A stretch of DNA of 32,623 nt, from positions 1 to 32,623 of the forward strand of contig JAQWNZ010000006.1 of assembly GCA_029246125.1 (NCBI GenBank), given 5' to 3'. Below, piece after piece: positions 10,401 through 16,299 of this stretch. The translations under genes and the position numbers were made by a program. How positions within the stretch are numbered: the stretch's first letter is position 1; every line of letters begins with the position of its first letter. Origin of the DNA: Flavobacteriaceae bacterium (GTDB lineage: Bacteria > Bacteroidota > Bacteroidia > Flavobacteriales > Flavobacteriaceae). Below the pieces are notes generated by a model. That model made no database searches. It was not told the origin of the DNA and was given only the letters and a program-made list of their open reading frames with translations.

Positions 10401-10835
10401 TGGTTTTAAATTTGCTATTTCTCTATCGTTAGCAGAAGCACTAACCTCAAGGTTTTCATTTTCTTTAAATCGTTTGGCTGTTTCTTTAACAACAGCAAAT
10501 GCTTCTGGGAGAATTTGATTAAGTATTTCTTCAGAAACAATCCTGGCAGCTTCATTTTCTTCGTCTACTTGTTGGTAAATTTTTTCTTTTTCATCTAAGT
10601 CTGGAGTTGATTTTACCTCCTTAAGTAACTTTACGATTTTTTCATCAAAGGATCCTCTAGCTATTACAATTTGTTTTTTGAAATATGCCGTTTTAGCCCT
10701 TAATTCGTCGTTTGAAAGCGTCTGTAGTTGATTTTCAAAACTCTTAATTTCAGTAACTAATGGAGTAATATTTTTCAGGTCTTTTTTGGTCTTGTCACCA
10801 ATAAAGGTTTTCAGGATGTTATTTAAAATACTCAT
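7473..10835 (-). CDS. secA: Preprotein translocase ATPase SecA
   Basis: Motor ATPase that pushes unfolded preproteins through SecYEG. Seen: Walker A MQTGEGKTL (about 192-200), TYGTNNEFGFDYLRDNM, the DEAD-type box AIVDEVDSVLIDDARTPL, and the second motor half with NMAGRGTDIKL and ERHDSRRVDRQLRGRSGRQG. At 1,120 residues it is about 220 longer than the E. coli protein. Extra sequence sits before Walker A (about 90 residues) and in the region after the DEVD box, as is usual in Bacteroidota. The C-terminus ends in a basic segment (VTIKNITSGETKTIKF) and lacks the Cys/His zinc motif that binds SecB and lipids in proteobacteria. A -7 promoter element lies about 40 bp upstream. The hydroxylase gene starts 29 bp downstream and could be read from the same transcript. 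Confidence 0.98.
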   Translation of the reverse strand: MSILNNILKTFIGDKTKKDLKNITPLVTEIKSFENQLQTLSNDELRAKTAYFKKQIVIARGSFDEKIVKLLKEVKSTPDLDEKEKIYQQVDEENEAARIVSEEILNQILPEAFAVVKETAKRFKENENLEVSASANDREIANLKPYVKLKGDYAIWENSWDAAGKPITWDMVHYDVQLIGGIVLHQGKIAEMQTGEGKTLVATLPVYLNALTGKGVHLVTVNDYLAKRDSAWMAPLFEFHGLSVDCIDHHQPNSPERRKAYQADITYGTNNEFGFDYLRDNMAHTATDLVQRKHNYAIVDEVDSVLIDDARTPLIISGPTPEGDRHEFDALKSKVATLVSLQRTLLTSVLAEAKAKIKTGNDEEGGIFLLRVFRGLPKNKALIKFLSEEGIKQLLQKTENKYMQDNNREMHKIDEALFFVIDEKNNQIDLTEKGIEELSDGNEDKNFFVLPEIGGEIAKIESQKLDPKKEANEKESLFKEFDVKSERIHSMNQLLKAYTLFEKDVEYVLMENKVKIVDEQTGRIMEGRRYSDGLHQAIEAKENVKIEAATQTYATITLQNYFRMYEKLSGMTGTAITEAGEFWEIYELDVIEIPTNRPIARKDEDDLIYKTKREKYNAVIEKVTEFSQAGRPILIGTTSVEISELLSKMLSIRKVKHNVLNAKMHKKEADIVAEAGNPGVVTIATNMAGRGTDIKLSQKVKDAGGLAIIGTERHDSRRVDRQLRGRSGRQGDPGSSQFYVSLEDNLMRLFGSERVAKVMDRMGLEDGEVIQHSMMTKSIERAQKKVEENNFGIRKRLLEYDDVMSAQREVIYKRRKHALEGSRLKLDVLNMLYDTCEEIVLQNKEVKDFKNFEFEIISNFSITSPLTVDQFEELSEVDIIQKLYKELLEHYEEKQIQNAQQAFPVIKDVYEKPGNSFERIVVPFTDGVKSLNVVTNLEEAYESKGEKLIEDFERNITLALIDDAWKVHLRKMDELKQSVQLAVHEQKDPLLIYKFEAFELFKSMLNKLNREVLSFLIKGSLPSQNPSTIQEARRPRSREKLNISKDEVLNTEEMAQRSRQVGAGASQQQRQTIETIIREQPKIGRNEKVTIKNITSGETKTIKFKQAEPLIKNGGWVISS

Positions 10836-10871
10836 ATAATTCTTTAGGGCTGTCTTAACATATATTTAATT

Positions 10872-10879
10872 CAAAAGTA
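10872..10879 (-). promoter_or_regulatory. Probable -7 element for secA
   Basis: Read on the minus strand this is TACTTTTG, a match to the Bacteroidota -7 consensus TAnnTTTG, about 37 bp before the secA ATG. No TTG stands at the expected -33 distance; that region overlaps the terminator hairpin of the upstream gene, so this is a single-element prediction. Confidence 0.45.
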
Positions 10880-10882
10880 ATT

Positions 10883-10911
10883 AAAAAAAAAGCCTCATTA
10901 AAGAGACTTTT
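10883..10911 (-). terminator. Rho-independent terminator after the DUF2795 gene
   Basis: On the minus strand a stem AGTCTC/GAGGCT (one G-T wobble, 6-nt loop, extended by outer A-T pairs) is followed by a run of nine or ten T. It lies just past the stop of the DUF2795 gene and separates it from secA, supporting a monocistronic DUF2795 transcript. Confidence 0.75.
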
Positions 10912-10931
10912 AAAAGCTTTATAGAAGTTAA

Positions 10932-11153
10932 TCAATATTCATCCTCATTCCACAAGTAGTCTTCTTCTGTAGGAAAGTCAGGCCAAATTTCTTCGATAGA
11001 TTCATAAACATCCTCTTCATCATCCATAGCTTGTAAATTTTCTACTACTTCAAGAGGTGCTCCAGTACGGATTGAAAAGTCAATCAATTCATCTTTAGTT
11101 GCCGGCCATGGAGCGTCACTTAAGTATGAAGCAAGTTCAAGTGTCCAATACAT
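10932..11153 (-). CDS. DUF2795 small acidic protein
   Basis: A 73-residue, strongly acidic protein that I place in the DUF2795 family by its core: WPATKDELIDFSIRTGAP..VVENLQAMDDEEDVYES. The family is widespread and small, with no function I can state. It looks cytoplasmic: no signal peptide, membrane segment or cysteines. It has its own near-consensus promoter and its own terminator, so it appears to be an independent, possibly well-expressed gene. The first residues (MYWTLELASYL) contain hydrophobic and aromatic side chains while the last third is mostly Asp/Glu, suggesting a small helical adaptor, but that is inference. Confidence 0.85.
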   Translation of the reverse strand: MYWTLELASYLSDAPWPATKDELIDFSIRTGAPLEVVENLQAMDDEEDVYESIEEIWPDFPTEEDYLWNEDEY

Positions 11154-11173
11154 ATTTCTGATTATTTATTTTG

Positions 11174-11203
11174 CAAAAATATATTTTTATAGGTAGTATG
11201 CAA
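11174..11203 (-). promoter_or_regulatory. Promoter of the DUF2795 gene (TTG-N19-TATTTTTG)
   Basis: On the minus strand TTG (11203-11201), a 19-bp spacer and TATTTTTG (11181-11174) fit the Bacteroidota sigma-A consensus (TTG at -33, TAnnTTTG at -7) exactly, 20 bp before the ATG. It is one of the best promoter matches in the window. Confidence 0.75.
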
Positions 11204-11218
11204 CTTTTTTTATGACTT

Positions 11219-11776
11219 TTAGTTACCGCTCCACTTTACTTCTTCAATTTTTAAATCTAAAGCAAAAATTCTCGAGAGTGTAAAAAAGTAATCAGAAAGT
11301 CGATTAATGTAGGCGATTAGAATAGATGAAACGGGGTTTTGATGATCTAATTCAGTAACACACCGCTCTGCTCTTCTGCAAACTGAGCGAGCTAAATGAG
11401 TATAGGAGACAAGGACGTTTCCTCCAGGGATGATAAAGTTTTTTAATGGAGGGAGTCTCTCAGTTAATCTGTCGATCTCTTGTTCTATAAACTGAACATC
11501 ATTTGGTTGAAGAGTGATTAAATTATTCGGATAATCATTTTGGTAATCAATTGCCAATTGAGAAGCAACAGTCATCAATTGCTTTTGAATTTGAATTAAA
11601 GTTGATTGGGCATAATCAAAATTTGCAGTATCACGAATCAAACCCAGCCATGCATTGAGTTCGTCAATAGCACCATAAGCTTTTATTCGAACATCATGTT
11701 TTGGAACCCGTTTACCTGAAAATAGACTTGTAATTCCTTTATCTCCAGTTTTAGTGTAAACTTTAATCTCTTTCAT
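11219..11776 (-). CDS. PduO-type ATP:cob(I)alamin adenosyltransferase
   Basis: Transfers the adenosyl group of ATP to cob(I)alamin to make coenzyme B12, the cofactor of enzymes such as methylmalonyl-CoA mutase. The family N-terminal motif is clear (KVYTKTGDKGITSLFSGKRVPK), as are the GAIDELNAWLG helix and the RSVCRRAERCVTEL segment with the conserved arginines of the ATP site. The start was moved ten codons into the track ORF, to the ATG at 11776, because family members begin MK(I)YTKTGDKG and the extra residues have no counterpart. The protein is then 185 residues, a normal length. No other cobalamin gene is nearby; it probably serves in salvage of imported corrinoids. Confidence 0.93.
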   Translation of the reverse strand: MKEIKVYTKTGDKGITSLFSGKRVPKHDVRIKAYGAIDELNAWLGLIRDTANFDYAQSTLIQIQKQLMTVASQLAIDYQNDYPNNLITLQPNDVQFIEQEIDRLTERLPPLKNFIIPGGNVLVSYTHLARSVCRRAERCVTELDHQNPVSSILIAYINRLSDYFFTLSRIFALDLKIEEVKWSGN

Positions 11777-11848
11777 AATATAACTGCATCTAACTTGTAT
11801 AAGCATACATAAACTGTATTTAAATGTATTAAATATTTTGTCAACCTT

Positions 11849-13465
11849 TTATGTTTTACTTTTATAGATTAGCCTTCCACTGATTGCTAATAAAAAATAA
11901 ATTCCAGTAATAAATATTGCACAACGACCAATAATATCTCCATAGCGTACATAAAAAGTTAAATTTGAGCGTGGAGAAATGTTTCCTTTGAGTGTTGTCT
12001 TGGTGTCATATTCCGATTTCAATAAAATCTCACCTTTTGCATTGATTATAGCTGATATCCCAGTATTAGCACTTCTTGCTATATCACGGCGTAATTCAAT
12101 AGCGCGTAATCGAGTGTAGCTAAGAAGTTGTTTATGTCCTGGGGTGTTTGCCCACCATGCATCATTTGAAATGATTGCAATAAAATCTGCACCCTCACTC
12201 ACATAGCCAGTCATAAATTCTCCAAAAATTGCTTCCCAGCATATTGCAGGTCCAGCATTGATTTTAAGATAAGGGTGAGTAAAAACCGATCTATTTTTTT
12301 GAGTTACTCTACTGGCAACTGTTCCACCTAAATCGAGAAGTACATCTCCTAAAAGTGGTTTTAGTAGGGTTTTAAATGGCATATTTTCAACTCCAACCAC
12401 TAGTTTTGATTTGTGATATACCTGTGCTTCTTTTCTAAATTGTATAGCCAATGCACTATTGTAATAATCGACCCAAATACCATCTCTTAACTTATTTGCT
12501 GAAAGGGAAGGAGATTTATTTTGTTTATAGAGATCATAAAACTGAATTCCGGTGACCCATTGCACGTTAGGATAATCACCAAATTCTCTTAACATTTTTT
12601 GATAAAGTTTAGTTTGATCAAAACCATCTAATTTTTCTCCATATCCTTCTGCAAAATAAGTCTCAGGACTCAATATATAGTCCGTTTTTTCAGTTAAGTA
12701 GGGCTTTATTTGTTCTGAAAATTGAGTTAAAAATTGACTGTTTGTAAAGTTATATTTTGAACTATATGGATCAATATTTGGCTGATGAAGTATGACTTCT
12801 ACATTTGGTTTAACGGGCTCAACCCTTTGATAAAGAAATAGAGAAAACGCAATCGGAAGTGCAATGAAGATCAACGGGGGCGCTGCTTTTTTCATAAAAC
12901 TACCCAAGCCTTCTTCGAACTTGAAGTTTTTAATTATTGAAAACATCCAAATATTAATACTCAAGACCCAAAGTGAACCTCCAAATGTACCTGTGTATTC
13001 ATACCACTGTATCCAATATATTTTTTCTGAAAATACATTTCCTAGGTTCATCCAGGTCCATGAGAAGTCCCAGGTCAAATGGAGTTTTTCAAATGCAAGC
13101 CATAAAGCAATAAGGAATAGATGAGCGCTTCTAAGTGGCAATCTTCCCTTAGCCCAATAGAATAAAATGAAAAAACTGGAGTAAAATAAACTGTTACACA
13201 GATTAGCAAAAGCCATTCCTATAAATGATGCATTTATCAGCCACCAACTTGTGATGAGATTCCAACTTAAAAAAGTGAGATATGAGTATCCAAATACTCT
13301 TAAACCTTTGTGTTTAAAATTATCCTTACGAATAGAATTTTCAAGTAATAATAAAGGAATGAGCGCAGCAAAAATGAGCAATGTAAAGCCATTAATTGGC
13401 CATGCTATTCCAAGAAAAATTCCAGAACTAAGTGCTAGTGATAAATGAAGTTTGGTCATAGACAT
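11849..13465 (-). CDS. lnt: Apolipoprotein N-acyltransferase
   Basis: Last step of lipoprotein maturation: N-acylation of the lipid-modified cysteine, carried out in the inner membrane with the active site on the periplasmic side. The N-terminal third consists of hydrophobic helices, followed by a nitrilase-type domain with a Glu-Lys-Cys triad: Glu in LSPETYFAEG, Lys in YHKSKLVVGVENMP and Cys in GPAICWEAIFG. A final transmembrane helix is present (IGRCAIFITGIYFLLAI). The track begins 29 codons earlier with polar sequence that overlaps the divergent pssA region. I prefer the ATG at 13465 (or the one at 13459), since the first membrane segment then starts almost at once. Length is about 538 residues, normal for the family. 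The DUF1573 protein in this window is a likely substrate. Confidence 0.93.
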   Translation of the reverse strand: MSMTKLHLSLALSSGIFLGIAWPINGFTLLIFAALIPLLLLENSIRKDNFKHKGLRVFGYSYLTFLSWNLITSWWLINASFIGMAFANLCNSLFYSSFFILFYWAKGRLPLRSAHLFLIALWLAFEKLHLTWDFSWTWMNLGNVFSEKIYWIQWYEYTGTFGGSLWVLSINIWMFSIIKNFKFEEGLGSFMKKAAPPLIFIALPIAFSLFLYQRVEPVKPNVEVILHQPNIDPYSSKYNFTNSQFLTQFSEQIKPYLTEKTDYILSPETYFAEGYGEKLDGFDQTKLYQKMLREFGDYPNVQWVTGIQFYDLYKQNKSPSLSANKLRDGIWVDYYNSALAIQFRKEAQVYHKSKLVVGVENMPFKTLLKPLLGDVLLDLGGTVASRVTQKNRSVFTHPYLKINAGPAICWEAIFGEFMTGYVSEGADFIAIISNDAWWANTPGHKQLLSYTRLRAIELRRDIARSANTGISAIINAKGEILLKSEYDTKTTLKGNISPRSNLTFYVRYGDIIGRCAIFITGIYFLLAISGRLIYKSKT

Positions 13466-13512
13466 TTCTACGAATGTATATTTTTTTGCTCCCCCGGCAA
13501 TTACTATCTTGT

Positions 13513-13520
13513 CAAAAATA
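13513..13520 (-). promoter_or_regulatory. Probable -7 element for lnt
   Basis: TATTTTTG on the minus strand, about 48 bp before the chosen lnt start. No TTG is found at 19 bp; the nearest is only 12 bp away, so the support is the -7 element alone. It lies within 10 bp of the divergent pssA ATG, so lnt transcription would start almost back-to-back with pssA translation. Confidence 0.4.
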
Positions 13521-13526
13521 TTTTTT

Positions 13527-14276
13527 ATGGTGCAACTTTTAAAAAGGAACATTCCAAATTTTTTTACCGCTCTAAATTTTTTTTGTGGCTGCTTTGCGGT
13601 TTATCTAGCTTTCAAGAATCTTTTTGAGGCAGCTTTTCTGATGGTTTTTCTCGGAGCTTTTTTTGATCTATTCGATGGTTTTACTGCACGTCTTCTCAGA
13701 TTAGAGAGTCAATTTGGTCTTCAATTCGATTCAATGGCTGACCTTGTAACGAGCGGCTTAGCACCGGGTATGGTTATGTATAAATTATTTTTAGAAATTG
13801 GAATAAGAGAAATGGACATAAGCTTTGTCCTGCTTAGAAATGAATTTACTTTTTCTTTTGCTCCTCATGCTTTAATTGGCTTTTTAGTGTCGTTAGGAGC
13901 TGGTATAAGGTTGGCTAAGTTTAATATTGATTCAGATCAAAAATTTGAATTTAAAGGTCTTCCAGCTCCAGCTAATGCATTATTTATTGTCGCTTTACCA
14001 CTTCTTCTTGAACACCACCTGTTTTTAAATTTAAAGCCTTTTTTAGCAACCTACCCCGCATTAATGATTATCTGTATTATTTCAGCAATTTTGATGAATA
14101 TACGTTTACCCTTGTTTTCCTTTAAAATTAAGTACTTTAATATACAAGAATACGGATATCAGTTTTTGTTGCTTTTATGTGTGGTTCCTATTTTTTATTT
14201 TTTTCAATGGGTAGCTGTTCCACTGTTGATTCTTATTTATTTGATTTTGAATTTAATAAAGAATAGCTTTAATTAA
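13527..14276 (+). CDS. pssA: CDP-alcohol phosphatidyltransferase, probable CDP-diacylglycerol-serine O-phosphatidyltransferase
   Basis: Membrane enzyme joining CDP-diacylglycerol to serine, the first committed step toward phosphatidylethanolamine. The full CDP-alcohol phosphotransferase signature D-x2-DG-x2-AR-x8-G-x3-D-x3-D is present (DLFDGFTAR, then GLQFDSMAD). The early NFFTALNFFCGCFAVYLAF and the SGLAPGMVMYK and GAGIRLAKFNID segments are typical of bacterial PssA, as are several hydrophobic helices. The track starts 25 codons upstream in sequence antisense to lnt. The ATG at 13527 gives MVQLLKRNIPNFFTALN, the usual N-terminus, and 249 residues. It is divergent from lnt, another envelope-lipid gene. 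Serine as the acceptor is inferred from resemblance to the type II PssA branch. Confidence 0.9.
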   Translation: MVQLLKRNIPNFFTALNFFCGCFAVYLAFKNLFEAAFLMVFLGAFFDLFDGFTARLLRLESQFGLQFDSMADLVTSGLAPGMVMYKLFLEIGIREMDISFVLLRNEFTFSFAPHALIGFLVSLGAGIRLAKFNIDSDQKFEFKGLPAPANALFIVALPLLLEHHLFLNLKPFLATYPALMIICIISAILMNIRLPLFSFKIKYFNIQEYGYQFLLLLCVVPIFYFFQWVAVPLLILIYLILNLIKNSFN

Positions 14277-14278
14277 TC

Positions 14279-14377
14279 CTATTTATTCAACTGGACAAAG
14301 TCTTTTAATGTGGGGAATGTAATATCATATTTTGTATTTAAGCCCTTGTTAATCCAAATTGAATATAAAGGAGTCAT
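14279..14377 (-). CDS. Small coding-like ORF downstream of lptB (32 codons), possible fragment
   Basis: The stretch between pssA and lptB holds a 32-codon minus-strand ORF, too short for the track, that starts ATG 18 bp after the lptB stop. Its translation looks like real protein (LYSIWINKGLNTKYD, then LKDFVQLNK), mixed in composition rather than poly-Lys/Asn as is usual for chance ORFs in such DNA. I do not recognise a family. It could be a genuine small protein of the tatC-lptB unit or the remaining N-terminus of a lost gene. Confidence 0.3.
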   Translation of the reverse strand: MTPLYSIWINKGLNTKYDITFPTLKDFVQLNK

Positions 14378-14395
14378 TCATTTTTTTTGTTAAGA

Positions 14396-15136
14396 TTAAA
14401 AAGATAATTTTTTCTTACGTAGCTCAAAATTTTGACCTAAATATACTTTTCGAACCATTTCGTCTTCAGCAAGTTCCTCTGGTGTCCCAGCTTTTAATAT
14501 ACTTCCCTCAAACATAAGATAAGTTTTGTCTGTAATCGCTAATGTTTCTTGTACGTTGTGATCTGTGATTAGAATTCCGATATTCTTCTTTTTTAAATGG
14601 GCTACAATTCTTTGAATGTCTTCTACTGCCACAGGATCAACTCCTGCAAAAGGCTCATCAAGAAGAACAAATTTTGGGTCGGTTGCTAGTGCACGTGCAA
14701 TTTCAGTTCTTCTCCGTTCTCCACCGGAAAGTAAATCTCCTCTGTTTTTTCTGATATGAGTTAACCCAATTTCTTCTAATAGCGATTCCATCTTTTCCTT
14801 TTGAGCGACTTTTTTTAAATTAGTCATTTGGAGTACACTTAAAATATTTTCTTCTACACTAAGTTTTCTAAAAACAGAAGCTTCTTGCGCTAAGTAGCCA
14901 ATACCTTTCTGGGCTCTTCGGTACATTGGAAATTTCGTAATTTCTATATCGTCAAGGAAAATTTTACCTGCATTAGGTTTTATAAGCCCTACGATCATGT
15001 AAAAAGATGTTGTTTTACCTGCTCCATTTGGTCCTAATAGGCCCACAATTTCTCCTTGAGAAACTTCAATAGAAATACTCTTTACTACCTTTCTTGCTTT
15101 ATAAGATTTTTCAATTTTTAATGCACGTAAGTTCAT
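14396..15136 (-). CDS. lptB: LPS export ABC transporter ATP-binding protein LptB
   Basis: Cytoplasmic ATPase that powers LptFG extraction of lipopolysaccharide from the inner membrane. Seen: Walker A GPNGAGKTTSFYMIVGLI, the Q-loop region (GIGYLAQEASVFRKLSVEENIL, a hallmark of LptB), signature LSGGERRRTEIARAL, Walker B with catalytic Glu VLLDEPFAGVDP, and the switch His in ITDHNVQE. Length is 246 residues, as expected. Its ATG overlaps the TGA of a putative 55-codon ORF that in turn overlaps the tatC stop, suggesting a tatC-ORF-lptB transcription unit. The partner genes lptF, lptG and lptC are not in the window. Confidence 0.96.
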   Translation of the reverse strand: MNLRALKIEKSYKARKVVKSISIEVSQGEIVGLLGPNGAGKTTSFYMIVGLIKPNAGKIFLDDIEITKFPMYRRAQKGIGYLAQEASVFRKLSVEENILSVLQMTNLKKVAQKEKMESLLEEIGLTHIRKNRGDLLSGGERRRTEIARALATDPKFVLLDEPFAGVDPVAVEDIQRIVAHLKKKNIGILITDHNVQETLAITDKTYLMFEGSILKAGTPEELAEDEMVRKVYLGQNFELRKKKLSF

Positions 15137-15300
15137 AAAATACGATTAGAATTTGATTTAAAATACTTCAAATATTTATAACCTTTATTCAAGAGGAAAT
15201 TTATGAAATAATTACATCCAATTATAGAATTGGATACATTAAGATGCAAATTAATAGTTTTTCTATTATTGATTTTAGATTTTTTAATTGGTTTAGACAT
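15133..15300 (-). CDS. Putative 55-residue ORF bridging tatC and lptB
   Basis: An ORF below the track's length cut-off fills the tatC-lptB gap exactly. Its ATG (15300) overlaps the last codons of tatC (ATGTCTAA carries the tatC stop), and its TGA overlaps the lptB ATG as ATGA, the classic coupling arrangement. The product would be basic and rich in Asn, Lys, Ile and Tyr, with one Cys and a weakly hydrophobic middle (NYFINFLLN). I recognise no family. Against it: the composition is what AT-rich non-coding DNA gives, and an 8-bp inverted repeat lies inside. It may be a real coupled small gene or chance. Confidence 0.3.
   Translation of the reverse strand: MSKPIKKSKINNRKTINLHLNVSNSIIGCNYFINFLLNKGYKYLKYFKSNSNRIL
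15216..15235. repeat. Perfect inverted repeat between tatC and lptB
   Basis: ATCCAATT-ATAG-AATTGGAT: eight perfect base pairs around a 4-nt loop. There is no T-run on either side, so it is not a clean terminator. It could be an mRNA hairpin (processing or stability) or a protein-binding palindrome about 80 bp before lptB. Confidence 0.5.
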
Positions 15301-16117
15301 CCTTAAGTGCTTTGTTTTGATTTTTGGTCACTATTTTTGAAATAATAATACTTGCTTCATACAAAATGAGAATTGGAATACTTACAATAATTTGACTTGC
15401 GATGTCAGGTGGTGTAATAATTGCAGATAAACTCAATACTAAAACAAGTGAAATTTTTCTATTTTTTCTTAAGAATTGTGGTGTGACTATTCCTACACGA
15501 GTTAAGAAGTAAATAATAATAGGAAGTTCAAAAATAATCCCCGAAGCTAATACAGATGCTCTCAAAAGTCCTATATAGCTGCTTAAATCAAAATCATTGA
15601 ATATTTCACTGCTAACAGTGTAATTACCAAGAAAGTTGATTGAAAGTGGTGTTACAATATAGTATCCAAATAATACACCAATAAAAAAAAGCAAAGACGC
15701 TATAAAAATAAAACCTCGTGCATTTTTTCGTTCTTTTTCATAAAGTCCTGGGCTAATAAATTTCCAAAACTCAAAGATAATGTAAGGAAAAGAAACTATA
15801 AATCCAGAAAGGACAGATGTCCAAAGGTGTGCAGAAAATTGGCCTGCAACGGTTCTACTTTGTATTCTAAAAGGTAATTCTTCTACACAAAAACTGCTTC
15901 CTTGTCCTAAGCTTTGAGAAATAGAACAAAACCAACGATAGGTTATAAAATCTTTATTTTTTGGACCAAAAAGTAAAACATCAAAAATAAAATCTTTGAA
16001 TATGAAAGCGATAGTTGCTACGATAACTATAGCAAGTACTGAACGAATTAAATGCCAGCGTAACTCCTCCAAGTGATCTAAAAATGACATTTCGTCTTTA
16101 GGCGACTCTGTTTTCAT
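15293..16117 (-). CDS. tatC: Twin-arginine translocase subunit TatC
   Basis: Receptor subunit of the Tat system, which exports folded proteins. The N-terminal signature FLDHLEELRWHLIRS is followed by the six hydrophobic helices of the family. The first periplasmic loop is enlarged compared with E. coli and carries two cysteines (WFCSISQ and SSFCVEEL) before RTVAGQFSAHLW, a form I recall from Bacteroidota TatC; the pair might form a disulfide. The track start lies 14 codons upstream. The ATG at 16117 gives MKTESPKDEMSFLDHLEEL, matching usual N-termini, and 274 residues. tatA is not in the window. It is divergent from recQ and upstream of lptB. Confidence 0.95.
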   Translation of the reverse strand: MKTESPKDEMSFLDHLEELRWHLIRSVLAIVIVATIAFIFKDFIFDVLLFGPKNKDFITYRWFCSISQSLGQGSSFCVEELPFRIQSRTVAGQFSAHLWTSVLSGFIVSFPYIIFEFWKFISPGLYEKERKNARGFIFIASLLFFIGVLFGYYIVTPLSINFLGNYTVSSEIFNDFDLSSYIGLLRASVLASGIIFELPIIIYFLTRVGIVTPQFLRKNRKISLVLVLSLSAIITPPDIASQIIVSIPILILYEASIIISKIVTKNQNKALKDV

Positions 16118-16299
16118 AATTATGAATTTGCCTACGTTTAGAAAGAGTAAAAATATCAAAAACTAATTGGAAGTCTGTTTTTTTGGTCTAAAATTTTCTG
16201 TTAATAAAAGTTGAAACCTATAGTTCTATTTATTTGAAAAACTTTAATAATTATGGTATATTAGGAATAAATTATACAGATTAATCCACCTAAACCTTA

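Noticed and set aside
13445-13526. Upstream part of the pssA frame and the 60-aa ORF beginning at 13445
   Set aside because: The region is antisense to the start of lnt; homology to PssA begins only at the ATG at 13527.
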